The notes beneath the pieces were generated by a model that saw nothing but the letters and a program-made list of their open reading frames with translations, made no database searches and was not told where the DNA came from. Positions 11,133 through 23,262 of a DNA stretch of 64,000 nucleotides are shown here, one piece after another. Numbering within the stretch: the first letter of the stretch is position 1; every line of letters begins with the position of its first letter. A program made the position numbers and the translations under genes. The stretch comes from Paramyrothecium sp. XJ0827 (Eukaryota > Ascomycota > Sordariomycetes > Hypocreales > Stachybotryaceae). The stretch is taken from assembly GCA_020881915.1 (NCBI GenBank), contig JAJFPB010000010.1, positions 434,001 to 498,000 on the forward strand. The letters are read 5' to 3'.

Positions 11133-11801
11133 TCTCAGCGCTATATAATTAACCATCGTAGCCTGATAGCTGTATTTGACGACTTTTTAGGATGACAAAC
11201 AGCCCCTGGTTGTCCAGGTTTAAGAACATTGAGTTTGGGGCATGTAATGTCACTCAAAACACCATATATTGTTGCATCTATGCTAGTTCATACAAAAGTG
11301 CTTGTTCAAGGCAGCACTTACAAAGCGTCCCAAGTTATATGAATTATCCAGCCGGACGCGAACCCTGCCAGGCTTTCAGGCCCTGCGGCATCCTTCTCTG
11401 AGGAATTGATGGAGGGCGAGGTCGAAGAAAACATCTATCATCTATCAAAGTCAGCCGCTGTGACAGGGAACCAGACACTATAGTATTTACTTTTAATAAG
11501 ACTATTACAGGAGGCATCCATAGGGGTAGCTACAGCTACTATGCCCTATAGGGTCTCTGTAAGCTATAGTGATGTGGAAGGCAGCATCGGGCAGTTGCCT
11601 GATACTGATGGATCTTTTGGCCTAACGGCCTAAGGACCTTGTTACTAGGAAGCACCTTCTCTTTTTAGCGTAACATTCTTTAAGTACAATAATAATTTCA
11701 TAATTACCTATTTATAGTTATAGTAGGGCTAACTTATAATTATTACTTCCTAAATCACGGGCTTAGTCTGAATATATAACCTAAATGTATATATTTTAAC
11801 C
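11133..11801. other. Intergenic, AT-rich
   Basis: Convergent intergenic region. From about 11640 to 11800 it is strongly AT-rich with TATAGTTATAGTAGGGCTAA-like stretches, possibly the remains of a point-mutated (RIP-like) repeat. No gene is seen. Confidence 0.45.
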
Positions 11802-12749
11802 CTATGGGTAATTATTACGCATATAGTGAATACCATCGAGAATATCAGCGCCAGAAGAGAAGCCAGTCCAAACTTCGTTGCCAACCTGACCGCCGTTGAC
11901 TAGGACGCCCCAGATATACGCGCCATTATCATTCTCCCAGAATGGGCTGCCCGACTGGCCTCCCTCGGCATCCGCATCTCCAGTAAGCGGACCCGTAGAG
12001 TCGCACTCAAGCGAGCGTCGTGAGTAAATCTGCGCGTTAGCGTGCAGGTACGGGCGGTTGCCGCCGTCCCGGTCTTGTGGATAGCCCTGGGTAAAGAATT
12101 TAGGGATCTCAAATTGCGAGCGGTCGGGGTACTTAAAGCCGAAGTAACCCAAATCGTCGCCGAGGCGGTCATACAAGGCTAGCACAGACCAGTCGTCCTT
12201 TGTCTGACACAGATAGCCGTTGTTCTCTGAGGATGGGAAGATGCCAGCCTCGACGTAGGAGCTGCTCCACGCCCAGCCATCGTCCCACCCGGGGAAGAAC
12301 TGCATTGAGATACTGCTATCGGGAATGCAGTGGCGCACTGTGAGGACATGGCGCGGGCCGATGAGCGCACCGCTGCACCAGAGGCCATCGCTCCGGGCGA
12401 GGCGGCCGGCATTGCCAAAAGGGTAGCCCGGGTCCCAGTTGTACTGGCGGTCGTCGTAGCCGCCAATAATATATCGCTTCTGGGGTTTATTCTGGGGTAG
12501 CTGCCCGGCCGGGATAAAGGGTTCGCTTTGGGTACCAGCAGTAGTCATGTTATGCCGGAGCTCATCGAAGTTGATCCCTTGAATCTCGGCTACAGGCGAT
12601 GCTTCCGAGAAGAGCTTCTTGATCTTGGCGTCAAAGCCTAGAGGGACAACTTGGGCAGAGGGCTGACCTGGTTGGCTCACCGGGCTGGCTTGGGCGAAAC
12701 CTGCACATAGAGCCGTAAGACCAGCGGCTAGCTGGCTGAGTCTGACCAT
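11802..12749 (-). CDS. Secreted trypsin/V8-like serine protease precursor
   Basis: Intronless, 315 aa. A signal peptide (about residues 1-21, ending 'GFAQA') is followed by a propeptide up to a KR pair at 91-92 that suits Kex2 cleavage. The mature domain starts YIIGG. Catalytic residues of the chymotrypsin fold can be placed: His140 in 'LTVRHC', Asp186 in 'DDWSVLAL' and Ser266 in 'GGQSGSPFW'. The GQSGSP form and overall layout resemble glutamyl endopeptidase/V8-like S1 enzymes of fungi and bacteria more than classical trypsin. His is in 'VRHC' rather than the usual 'AAHC', but all three triad residues are present, so activity is expected. Extracellular protein degradation is the probable role. 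No neighbouring gene seems functionally linked. Confidence 0.85.
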   Translation of the reverse strand: MVRLSQLAAGLTALCAGFAQASPVSQPGQPSAQVVPLGFDAKIKKLFSEASPVAEIQGINFDELRHNMTTAGTQSEPFIPAGQLPQNKPQKRYIIGGYDDRQYNWDPGYPFGNAGRLARSDGLWCSGALIGPRHVLTVRHCIPDSSISMQFFPGWDDGWAWSSSYVEAGIFPSSENNGYLCQTKDDWSVLALYDRLGDDLGYFGFKYPDRSQFEIPKFFTQGYPQDRDGGNRPYLHANAQIYSRRSLECDSTGPLTGDADAEGGQSGSPFWENDNGAYIWGVLVNGGQVGNEVWTGFSSGADILDGIHYMRNNYP

Positions 12750-14095
12750 GGTCGATGCTTGAAAAGGATAGGCCTAACAATCACTTGTCTGTCTCCCGCT
12801 CTCTGTTAAATGTCAAACAGCCATAGCCTCTGATTTATACTGGGCCACACTACATTAAGCATGTAAGGAGAAGAATTACTATTCTTGAATTGCCCAACAA
12901 ACATCGCCAAGTGGCGCTATTGATTTTTTGCAGGAAGACAACCTCAATATTGTAACATCAGTATCTCGTTGTAGATGTAGGAAATGCAGTAAATCTGCAA
13001 TGGACATGTGCCATTATTACGAACCTGTCATTTTAGGCGTAGTGTAATGCAATAGTGCGGGGAAGTAGATTCTAGGCTCGTCCGTAGGATTGTTCCGTGG
13101 GAATAGGCTGTTGGAACGTAGGATTGTAGGATCCTTTCTTGATTCTTCCCCGCGCCTTCTGGCGCTCTGCAGAATCCTTTATCGAGCTTAAACCGCACTA
13201 AATACAATCGAGGCCTGTATTTGCCTTTGAAGCTGCGTAACACTAGTATGTACTGCAAATGGCCATAGGTCCTCTGGTCCAACATAGGCTGATTTACTAG
13301 AGTCATGCGACCGAAGATGTGCCCTATTAAATCGCGTGTCGTATTGAACTTATCGCCCTAGGAAGCCCGGCATAGCTGGGCCTCCTTTTAGAGCTCTAAG
13401 CTATTTTGTTGAGGCAGGAAAACACACACCACACCCAGACACTTGACGATCATAACTTTTTCTTTGAGGCTTTTTGCCTCAAAAGGGTTGCTGCAAAGAA
13501 AGTTCGAATTACTGGATCTTTTAGTTAGCTCTTAGAATTGGGCTTCAAAAACTTGAATTGTATGAAAGCTAGAAGATGATGATGCCTAATGCTTGATCTG
13601 AACTACTTCCTTTAAAGCAGTTCTTACAAATTACCCTACTAGCTATACTATTATTAGTAGAACTCAAAAGAAGAACGAGTCAGCGTATCCCGAGTTCGTG
13701 CTCTCAAAACACAATTTCGCATGGGGTCGATGAGAGTCGATGTGCTGTGAATGCATGGCATGACCGCGCCTTTGTTGTGATTCAGAGCTCTACTCAATCT
13801 AGCCTATGGTAGGGACTCTTTCGTCCATGGATACGTGAAGCAGTGTCGTTGGAGGCAGCTATAAGACTGAGATCACGTCTCTGTACTTGGTTCCGATGTT
13901 CTTCATTGGCCACAGACAACCTGTAAACATCTCAAGGATCTTTCTGCAATTTGTATTCCAACGTACGCTCGTCATTACGAAGACGACTCAGCCTCCAGAA
14001 AACTGCCTAGATACATAGCCCATAGCTCGCTCGACTGGGCGGCTTCTCCTATACCTCCGAAATCTTCTTGGATCGAGGTTCTCAGCCGCCCGCCC
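12750..14095. other. Intergenic
   Basis: Promoter of the protease gene (12750-12850), then more than 1 kb in which only short, unrecognised frames occur (for example minus-strand 13028-13306). Nothing supportable was found. Confidence 0.45.
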
Positions 14096-14587
14096 ATGGG
14101 CAAAGAAGAGTATGACAAGCGCAAGCTGGTAGTCTCCTCGCTCGACCAACTCAAAAATTATCTGGAGCTCAAACCCTTGGACCCCGATAATGTCAAGTTT
14201 CTCGTGGTGTCTAGAGAAATCATCTCGGACTTTGTCAAGGATGGAAAAATTCCAGATATACACCCTAAGGCTATTAGCCACAAAGACAGCAAGACCTTTT
14301 GCGCTAAAATCATAGGATTGTACGATGCCTACTGCCTCAGGTGTGCATTGGCACTAGCCGTTATTCGAACACATGAGCTGAAGAAAGACGTGAATTATGA
14401 GAAGACCGAGGCCTGGGACATGCTCGACTATCTCCATGCGCAGAAGGAGCAGCTCCTTTGGGAATTCAACGAGCAGGTGCCCTGCGAGTGGGACAGTAAA
14501 TTCAGCTTTACCAAGGTGCTGGAGGCTGACCTGCAGAAAGTATCAAGTGGTTGGCATCGGGCATTTGAAACCTTTGAACGACTTTAA
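14096..14587 (+). CDS. Hypothetical protein, 163 aa
   Basis: An ATG-started frame of 163 codons with coding-like composition: charged, helix-rich, few rare codons, ending with '...WHRAFETFERL'. No signal peptide, membrane segment or domain that I recognise. A slightly hydrophobic helix around residues 72-93 ('FCAKIIGLYDAYCLRCALAL') could be buried in a helical bundle. No introns are required. It sits in a gene-poor tract next to decayed coding remnants, so it could be a fragment of a larger former gene. Confidence 0.4.
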   Translation: MGKEEYDKRKLVVSSLDQLKNYLELKPLDPDNVKFLVVSREIISDFVKDGKIPDIHPKAISHKDSKTFCAKIIGLYDAYCLRCALALAVIRTHELKKDVNYEKTEAWDMLDYLHAQKEQLLWEFNEQVPCEWDSKFSFTKVLEADLQKVSSGWHRAFETFERL

Positions 14588-15743
14588 GAAGCGAATTGTA
14601 ATCTCGTCGTTGCGCATAAATGTTGCTTGTACTTATCCGTCATCAAACTTGAGAGGCAAGCTTCATGGGGGTAGTACTGACTCCAGAGGGTCAGGAATGC
14701 TGTGCTACAAAAGTTTCTGGGTCGCCTATTCTATTGAGGCTCATATAGGTAGTCATCCCAGGGTAAAACAGAGGACAAGTATGGCCTCCGCATATTTCGA
14801 CAGCTCATAATAACCCCCTGACGTTTGACTCAGCAAGTGACGAGCAGATCCTTATGTTGCTGTTCCAGTAGACAACCTTTTCTGCTGCAGTTTCATTCAA
14901 CGTTGTTGACTGCATATGTTTTTTTTTGCTACCGAGCTTACCCTAGTATTAACTTTGGCTTTGCTGCTGGCATCGCCACAGCTGCAGCCACAAACCCTTG
15001 ATGTTGCAACGATATTACAATTTGCTTTATCGAGTTCCCGTGGCAATAGATGGCCTAAGGATTGCACGTGCCTATGGTACATTGTATTGCAGATATCTCC
15101 ACTGTTGACCTTTTTACTGTATGTAAAGCTCTGAGTATCAGACCTTCTCCTAAGTTGTTTTGATTGGATTATATCCTTATTTGATCCTCATAAATTTGGG
15201 CCGTCTTAATCAGTATCTCAATTATTGCGAAGAAAACGCCTTGCCTTCCTAGCCATACCCTTTCCTCAGTCGCCGCAATTCTTAAGAGCATGTGCCATTC
15301 ATTCCAGGTTTGATGCGGCCTGTTTATAGTGAACCAAGTGGGCAGCTTCGACTGCGCGGGTGGGTTGAAGGTGCCAACAGCTCCGAATTCAGGACAGTTA
15401 TGAAACCCAGGTCTACCGTAGCTGACTAAAAGCGACTCAACTGAAGGATTCCTATGCTTCTGACCTCCTGAACAGGCTCGAGAAGACTTGAGCAGTTGAC
15501 GCAATCACTGTCAACTGCTGTTGCTCCGAGGTAAAGCTGGGGTTGTTGGGCGGTTCAGCGAATGTAATTTGAGACTGGTAAGTAGCTTGGGCTTATTTTG
15601 TCATTCAAATTCGGTTGGACAATATTTCTTCTCCTTTCGGTCCACTTTTGATGAATGTGGGATCGGTCTTGGCGTCCTGTTCGATTTAACTTGCTCCTGT
15701 GCGACATTGAGATATGCCAATGAATATGTTATCAAGTCCCCGT
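14588..15743. other. Intergenic, gene-poor
   Basis: No supported gene. A 111-codon minus-strand frame (15169-15504) shows no domain. A plus-strand frame at about 14916-15134 starts with hydrophobic residues but is followed by nothing coherent. Confidence 0.4.
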
Positions 15744-16046
15744 TCAGAAAGCCAAACTTCGTACCATTTTTTCGATTAAGAAAGCATCAAGGGCTTTCGA
15801 CGTACCATCAGCCACACCTTGCTGTTTCGGACCATTGACTGGAACTGGGAGTACCAAACAGCGAAGGTCAAAGTGAGTTTGCAGCCGTTGCAGCTCCACA
15901 TTGAAATCGTGTAACCTGAAAAGAAACTCCTGCCCCTTCATACGCAGTGCTGAGGACAGCGAAACAAGTGAACTCAAATCCTGAATAAAAGCGCTGACGA
16001 TGGCAAGATCACCAAGAGCGCCGAACTCTCGTGGTCCTTGGTAACC
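15744..16046 (-). pseudogene. Decayed N-terminal domain of a fungal helical/ubiquitin-associated large protein
   Basis: On the minus strand an open stretch reads 'FGALGDLAIVSAFIQDLSSL...', then 'FLFRLHDFNVELQRLQTHFD', and stops at 15744-15746. The 'FGALGDL' beginning followed by an amphipathic helix and a 'L..F..EL..L' segment resembles the N-terminal region shared by many fungal proteins with ubiquitin-like or NACHT regions. There is no start codon in frame and no downstream domain. Identification is from memory of the motif only. Confidence 0.35.
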
Positions 16047-16193
16047 CGAAAAGAAGATTTGTTTTGCTGCTCTACGAGAAGGGCTAATCGTCGTTCAAAA
16101 TTTGAATATATCGAAAATTTTTGTTTGTGTCATGAAGTCTATGAGGCCATCGTCCCCAATAGTATCATCATGGCCAACGCGGTGTTGTTCCGT

Positions 16194-16734
16194 CAGTGGA
16201 TGTTGTGGCACGATGCTTCAGGACTTTTGGGGGGAAATCTCGGACCAGAGTTGGTGATGTCGCGAAGATCTAGCTCTAGAACAGTCTTGTAGGCGTTGCC
16301 CAGCTGGAAATATATGGAGTGCTTCAGGGCCGCACGGTCGGCGGCTCCAGCCTTGAGACATTGTGCACGCATGGCGTTGCTGAGTCACATCCAAATCTGC
16401 CTTGTCACATAGGCAAAAAGTTCACAAGCTACATTACCATGGACCCCTTGGAGTCAAGCGCCTTGGTTGCATGCCGCCGCCTGCCATCTCTCTTAGATGG
16501 TTTGATACAGCACATTACAACGGCGTTGCTGCGTTGCTGCGTTCAGTATTGCAAGTCGATCTTTGACGAGTAGACGGCGGTGTAAGCAGCAAAATAGTTG
16601 ACCCGGAAGTAAAAATGTGCTTCCACCGGCCAAAGACCGAAACCAATCAAGTGTTTGCTTTCGTGGATCATCTCGCCTTTGCCTGCCGGGAACCCACCCT
16701 CACCCGTTGCGCAAGGAACGTGGGCGTCCGTCAA
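16194..16734 (-). pseudogene. Coding-like remnants, family unknown
   Basis: Two minus-strand pieces have protein-like composition: one ending at 16543 ('HESKHLIGFGLWPVEAHFYF...') and another, about 60 codons long, ending near 16194 ('GAADRAALKHSIYFQLGNAY...'). They lie in different frames with a stop between them, and I could not connect them by good splice sites. Most likely fragments of one degraded gene. Function unknown. Confidence 0.25.
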
Positions 16735-17122
16735 TGGTCGAACAGAATCACATTATCAAAACCGGGACCAATCAAGGCCAGCAAATTGCTACCAGCTTGC
16801 TGGCTCAGGCCGGTTGGTAATCAGCGAGTCAGACGGTTGAGGCTGAAACCAGAAGATCAGGGCCGTAGCCGGAAGACAAAGGATAATCGTTTGAATCTGA
16901 ATCAATCATGGCTGGGAGAATCATAACTGTGGGCAGCTGGGTCAGAAACATTTTAGGCCCGGGTATCACAGTGATGATTGAGCGCGGGTCGGGTCGGTTA
17001 CGCAAACGCGGCCTTACATGCCAGATGTGAAACATTTTACCCATTTGGGGCAAGTCAGATTGTGTGAGGGGATGGATCTGACTTGATGTGTAAAACCGGT
17101 AAGGCCCTTGCTGATAACGATC

Positions 17123-17132
17123 TATATAAATA
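17123..17132 (+). promoter_or_regulatory. TATA box of the P450 gene
   Basis: TATATAAATA sits 71 nt upstream of the P450 start codon at 17203, a typical distance for a strongly transcribed fungal gene with a short leader. Confidence 0.55.
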
Positions 17133-17149
17133 GAGTACCTTGCCAAATC

Positions 17150-17206
17150 ATGGATCACTTGTGGTCAGGCAAGTTTTCATCCATCACGACGAAGACCACA
17201 GCATGA
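17150..17206 (+). other. Short upstream ORF overlapping the P450 start (ATGA)
   Basis: An ATG at 17150 opens an 18-codon frame whose TGA stop (17204-17206) overlaps the P450 ATG (17203-17205) as ATGA. If the transcript begins upstream of 17150 this uORF could dampen P450 translation or allow reinitiation. The transcription start is not known, so the role is only inferred. Confidence 0.3.
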
Positions 17207-19084
17207 TTTTCGAAGAGCTGCACCCTCGAGGGGTTGCTATCATAGTAACAGCTTTGATACTCGGTGCCGCTTGGGCATTACAATGGCTTTTCGTGACAGA
17301 TCCATTGGAGAAAGTACCTAAAGTTGGATTTGATAAGAAGACTTCAACTGATGGTGGGGAGTGGGAAGCGTATGCAGAAGGTTATAAGAAGGTGAGATCT
17401 ATCCTGTTTTTTACTCCAACAGCATTTATTTATTTGGAAAAGTTCAAAGACAGTATTTTCCGGGTCACGAGTACAAGAGGTGAGTAAATGATATTGACAA
17501 CACGGGGGTATACTAATCTATCAAGAATCGCCTACGCTTGTGGTCACGAGTGCATTCTTGCCGCAACTTGAGAAGCTACCTGACGATGTACTTAGTTTCG
17601 AAGCCGCCATGAGTGAAGTACTAAGGTCCTGTTCCTAACACGCAAGCTTCAGCTCATTCTTTGGACTTAGTCAGTACATGCAAAACACCTTGGTTTACCT
17701 CATGAGGCCCCTATCCTACCGAGCACAATAAAAGGATCTCTCACACCTGCTTTAGGTAAATGGCTTATCCCTGGTGGGTTCTAGGAATCTTCATTAATCT
17801 TGTTCAGTTCGTTTGAGCCACGCCATCTCAGAAGACATCGCAGAGGCCATGCGGCTCGAACTACCGCAAGGCACAAACTGGAGCGAGGTCAAGCTCAACG
17901 ATAAAATCCTGCGCATTGTCGCAATGGTGACTGGCCATGTATTTGTTGGTCCCGAACTATACCGCAACCAAGTGTACCTGGATGCCGCCATCAATTACTC
18001 CGTTGAAGTGATCGCGGCCGCGCATGCGGTGGGATCGTTCCCAGCGTGGCTGAGGCCCTTTGTGTCAAAATTCCTACGACAAGTGAAGAAAATTTCTGTA
18101 CGCCTCAAAGACATTGAACAGCTCATTCAACCTGTCATTGAAGCCCGAAAGGAAGCAGCAAAAGACCCGGCCTTTCGAAAAAGCGAAGATTTAATGCAGT
18201 GGCTCATAGACGCACCGCCGCGTTTCGGCGAATTGGACAATTTTGACATCGCAACAAGTCAACTTGAGATGACTCGTGCCTCTATTTACACTACGTCATT
18301 AGTATCACTCAACGCGTAAGTGCTTGGCAATGTTTGATGAACTGGTGGCTAACATTAGTAAAGACTTTATTGCGTAGCTGCAGACCCCAAACTTGCACAG
18401 ATGTTGCGGGAAGATATTCGACAGGCACTTGCCGAAACCGACCAAAAATACACATATCCTGCTTTGCAAAATATGAAGAAACTCGACAGTTTTTTGAAAG
18501 AAGTAATGCGATACTACCCGATGACTACAGGTAATGGTTCATTATGATTTCACAAATGGAACCTCTGCTAAAAAGTGCAGCAATTTGGAAGCGAAAGGCC
18601 CTGAAGTCATTTGCTTTGCCCAATGGGCAAATCGTTCCCAAGGGCGTTACTATTGAAGTGAACACCACTGGTATCCATTTCGATGCAGAAATAATCAATG
18701 ATCCTGATATATTTGATCCTCTCCGGTTCTACAAACTCCGCACGGAGAAGAGTCTCGAGCTCAAAGGAAGCAAGGCCGCCAAGGTCACCGCTAGCAGTCA
18801 GCTGGTGGGTGTAGGAGAGGCAAGCATGAGTTTTGGCTATGGCCGTCATGCGTGTCCGGGAAGATTCTTTGCCGCGGCCGAGGCGAAATTGATCCTAGCA
18901 ACAACGCTCTTGAATCACGACGTGAAAAATTCCAACGGGGAAGTAGGGAGGTACCCCAATATTAGAATTGGCGCAACGGTAGGTCTTTGACACTGATTCT
19001 TTCATCTTCTACCCAGGGACCCGTCGCTAAAAGGCGCAGGAATTCCCAGATCCGAGCAAGACGATCTTGATACGGAGGATATGA
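17203..19084 (+). CDS. Cytochrome P450 monooxygenase
   Basis: Eight exons (17203-17391, 17443-17479, 17526-17617, 17671-17755, 17808-18315, 18364-18530, 18581-18978, 19040-19084) join into 506 aa without a break. The short exons 2-4 and the 45-nt last exon are essential: they restore the 'FRVTSTRG', 'PILPSTIKGSLTPAL' and 'DPSKTILIRRI' family segments. An N-terminal membrane anchor (about residues 10-30) points to the ER surface. The heme-binding motif FGYGRHACPGRFFA has its axial Cys at 451. The 'LPDDVLSF' segment and overall plan resemble ascomycete P450s of secondary metabolism (CYP503/CYP68-like, the group of ent-kaurene oxidase). The ExxR helix falls in 'FLKEVMRYYP'. The neighbour, transcribed convergently 0.8 kb away, is an NRPS-like reductase, so it probably oxidises that pathway's substrate or product. 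Confidence 0.9.
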
Positions 19085-19906
19085 GAAGAACCTCCTGCAA
19101 AACACTACGTGGAGGATGGGGCAAGGTCGCTCAAGTGATTTTTTTTATCAGGTTGAAGAGAGTAAAAAGTCTGGGTTTTGAGGCTGCAGACTCAGACTGT
19201 AGAAACAGTAATGTCGTCCGATTAGGATGAAACTGCAATCTCTCCTTGGCCTCCGTTAAAACTTGCCAAAATCTGCTATATCTTGCATAATAAACCAAGG
19301 GAAAATGAAGGCATGCTTCATTTAAGAAATTAATTGCATTGTTGGTCTCGGGGTTGTCATCTTAGTCCGGCAGTGCAAGGATGATCTAGGGTAGGTACAT
19401 AATGAGGGCACTGCCTCGGAGCTGAGCTGCCTAAAGGTACCCTTAGCGGTTGGGAAGAATGAAAGGTTAATATTCGGGGTTGCCTCGCAGTGGGCTGTAG
19501 TCCCAAGAGTATGATGCCTGGACGCTGAAAGGCAATCGTGCTCTCAGGTGTTTCGAATCGAATGCATCGATTGAAGTGGCTAGCCAACTTTGTAGACTTC
19601 TCCGAAAAGAAAAATCATCAGACGAAGTAGCTTTGAAGCCCTAAATGAAATGAAAGACTTTCACTCTGCATGCAACGCCTAGGCGATGGTTCAACGGTTT
19701 GCACTGCCCGCAATGGCTCACCAAGTAGGGCAACTTGACCGGCTAAATCGTGGCGGTTGAAGATTGTATAGCCTAAACAGAAACAACATTAAGCGTGCTC
19801 AATGGAAACGATAGGCGACCTAGCAGGAGTTGAGAACTTCAATCTTAAGATCGCATGAAATGAACTTGTGCTAACAAATAAAACTATCGCTGGCGTACCG
19901 GACCTG
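19085..19906. other. Convergent intergenic region
   Basis: 3' regions of the P450 and the NRPS-like gene face each other here. No gene is seen; the minus-strand frame 19357-19587 lacks any feature. Confidence 0.5.
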
Positions 19907-22900
19907 TCAAGCCTGTTCATCATGGTGCACCCATTCTTTCACCCACTTGAGCATCCACTTCGGGTCTATCGCTGGTAGCGATCTCAGGGAAGGGCTAGCC
20001 TTCACTGTGCGTTTGATTGCCATTGGGGGCGTGTAAGCTATAGGTGCCCATAAGCCGTCCCGATAGAATTCGAAGAGTCTGATGGCCGGGTTTTGAGCAA
20101 GAGCAGTCATCAATCGCCTTGAGTCACTTTCGGTCGTGACGGCTGCCATGCTTTGCCTTAATCGATCGATCCAGTCGGTTGGGGGAACCACCTCAAGTGT
20201 ACGGCCGCGAAGATCTTGGGCAGCTTGCTGGATTGTAGGTAAAAGCTTACTCCAAGTGATGATATTTGGGTTTCTCAAGTTAAAAACCTCAATGCTTGCA
20301 CCGTCTTGGAGACTGCTATTAGCGACAATGTCAACAGCCACCTCAGCCAGTACGTCTGAAGGGATCCAGTCAACTTCGGTGAATTGGCTGCCAAGATTCT
20401 CGGGCAGGCACCCTAGATATATCGAGCTGCGCACAAGGCTCGGCAGCCATTCACGGGGGTTCCACAAGCCTTCATGCCGAATAGGACCGGCTACTTGCCC
20501 TACACGGAGGACCGTGACTGGAATTTTCAGGTGGTCTGCAGCCATGGCGAAAAGCTGTTCGGCAAGAAACTTGCTCTGAGCGTAGCCCTGCGGGTAAGGG
20601 GTCGCGCGTTGGTTCTGGATAGCCTCAGGAGCAGCTTGACCGTCGGCAAGTGACCCCACTGCGGCAATTGTTGAGACAAAGTTCATTTTCACGATGCGTG
20701 GCGCTGAAGCGGCGGCTAAGGCACAGAGGTTGATTACTCCGGCTAGCTGTGGACGGAAGGCAAGTAGGTCCAGGTTGAAGTTGACCGGCCATGCATTATG
20801 AATGACGAGTTGAACACGAGTCTTGAGTATCTCATAGGTACTGTTGTCTACTGCGAGGTGTGGATGTGTGAGATCGGCCTTGAGGAAGGAGACACGCTCT
20901 TCAAAATCTTCAATAGAAAGATGAGAGGCTGCGAAACTCTTAAGTTGTGCTGATCGACCGCCATCCTCCCCACGGTTAAGGCAAAATACGTGGCCAATAC
21001 CTGGTCGGTTGAGAAGAGAATACAACATGTAGGTGCCCAGGTACCCAGTTGATCCGGTTAGAAGGACGTCCATTGGCTTGCCAAAGGTTGCGTCGTGGCT
21101 TTCTGGGACAGGGATCTGCTTAAGAAGCCCTTGATAAGTGGAAAGGAGTGAATGGATGAGGCCCTTATTATCTCTTTGAGAGTCACGGTCAACCATAGCG
21201 TTTGCCAATAATTTGGCTGTCGGGTTCTTGTACAAGGTGGATAGTGCAAACGTAGGCTGTTGCAAGGTGCGTCGAATGGCGCGAGCTATCTGTAAAGCCT
21301 GCAAGGAGTCAAGCCCTCGGTCAAAGAAATTGTCAGAATCATCCAGAGTAGGCCATTGTGTTACAGACTGAAGGATATCGCGAACAATTGCGGTGGTCAC
21401 GAAACTTGGAGGGTAAGTCTCCGGATCGCGGGAATCGTTCTCGACTGTCTCAGCGTCGGCATCCGCATACAACTTTTCGATCTCGGACGCATATCTGGCA
21501 AGCGTCGCACTTCTTTGAACGGTACCTTTACCCGTACGAACCATCGGTCGATCACCTCTTGTGATGAGGATGAATGACTTTTGTATACGGGCGTGTGCAG
21601 GTGCTCGCTGGTTTGCTGCGTCGATACTAGGCCAAATAAGCTCTATCAGGGCTGCGTGCTCCGCTGTAGTCTCATAGATCTTGGCATTGGCAGGCTCTAC
21701 GAGTAAAGCGGCCTGAAATCTTTGAGAACCGATGACAAGAACACCTGCCAGTTCGGAATGACTTGCTAGGATTTGCTGTTCCATCGAAATGGGGTTTGTC
21801 TTCTCGCCATTGAGAAACACAATGATGTCGTCTGATCGAGCCTTCCAACACCAAGCATCTGGTATGCTAGGATGCTCTGCGAAAAAGTCACGAGTGCGAT
21901 ATTCTCTTTCGTCTTGGCCATGACCATGAATCTGAAAAGGGGTCTGTGTGTTTGCTAAGTTTTCACAACGTGGGATGACCATTTCGTATAGTTCATCTGT
22001 AATCTTTTCGAATTTGGCCCCCAGGGAAGAATGAAAGCGCACATAGCGCCAGTCAGCCTGGCCGAGCTCCTGAGGCATGAGTTGCTGCGGAATCCCTACT
22101 TCAGAAGCGCCCCACTGGCAGCGCAGAGGAATTCTGGAGGCTACCTTGTCTCCAAGGCCTTGGGGTAAGTCTCCTCCGATATAGAGAATGAGCTTGAGAT
22201 ACTTTGCGCAGGCCTCCAGCGTTGGGGGATCTTGGGCCAATTCAGCAACCACTGACGGCACTAGCAGTGCGATTTCAGCGGGTGTTTGCACAAGCGCTTC
22301 AAGCAAGCCTTGGGCTGTGACGATTCCCTTAGCTACCGGTGCGACTGGAATTATGTTGAGGGCGATAGAGTGGAAAAGATACTGAGTAATACCGGCACCC
22401 TATACATCTCAGTATGTATGAATGAAGAAGGATTGATATCAAGGGAACTTACGTGAAAGGGGGGTAGTGTTACCATCACTCGCTTTCCGTGGCAGAAACT
22501 CTCAATTGATTGCTCTCCTTCAGGGATTTCACAGGTCGAAAGGTTTTGGTGTCTTACTCCAGCTTCATGAGTCCAGATTAGAGGTTTCGGCAGGCCAGTC
22601 GAGCCCGAAGTATGGCTGCCGACATTAGAAAGTGCCATATGCTTCGATTTGTGTGCATCAACTTACAGGATAAGCAGGGGCTCAACCCGGGCTTCTTCAA
22701 ACGTTTTGTTGTATGCATACGCTGGATGAACCTCGCCTAGAAGCACATCAAGGGATGGTACAGCAAATGTGCGTGCTTTGACTGCCTCAATCACGGCTGC
22801 GGCTGGCGGTGGCATTGGATGAGTCGTTAACAACGTCCGACATTGGACTGAATTGAACAGAAATTGGCACGCTTCTGGGCTATTCCGAGGTGATGGGGTA

Positions 22901-23262
22901 AAAAGCTGAGACACAATAAGCTGGGCCCTCGAATTTGTAGCAGTCAACGAGGAACTCACCACAAAGCCTGTTTTGATGGCGGCCAATGTTAGAGCAACGT
23001 ATCGCACATCATTGGGGCCGATATATGCAAGGGTCTCGTGACTGGTAGATCTCCCCAGCTGCATTTCAATCCACCATGATAACCCATTCACGATATTACA
23101 CAAATCAGCGAAAGTGATTGTGCGAAATCCTGACTGATACGTAAATGGATGTACAGGCCACAGTCCAAAGATCCTGTCCGGGCTTTCGGCTGCGATGTTG
23201 TCAACAGCATGGGGAAGAAGCGTGTTGCTCCAATGTGGGCAGTCAGCTTTTGGTGCAGCCAT
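19907..23262 (-). CDS. NRPS-like enzyme: adenylation - thiolation - thioester reductase
   Basis: Three exons (22667-23262, 22453-22615, 19907-22399) encode 1083 aa. An ATG 33 nt further upstream is possible; the inner Met is preferred because it begins the conserved region (MAAPKADCPHW). Domain order: adenylation (residues ~20-560) with the A3 loop TSGSTGLPKP (201-210), 'YRTRDFF' and 'ARSDDIIVFLNGEKTNP'; a carrier domain with phosphopantetheine Ser618 in 'DRGLDSLQ'; and an NAD(P)-binding reductase domain with TGSTGYLG (701-708) and YAQSK (Tyr859, Lys863). There is no condensation domain. Enzymes of this plan activate a carboxylic acid as AMP ester, load it on the carrier and release it reductively as aldehyde or alcohol. 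The A7 motif reads YRTRD instead of the usual YRTGD. The P450, acyl-CoA dehydrogenase, methyltransferase and regulator around it suggest a small dedicated cluster. Substrate unknown. Confidence 0.9.

Noticed and set aside
11640..11800. Transposon remnant
   Set aside because: AT-rich and possibly mutated repeat DNA, but no terminal repeats or coding remains could be seen.
17480..17820. Apparent frameshifts and a stop in the P450
   Set aside because: Removing the introns 17480-17525, 17618-17670 and 17756-17807 restores the family sequence, so the gene is intact.
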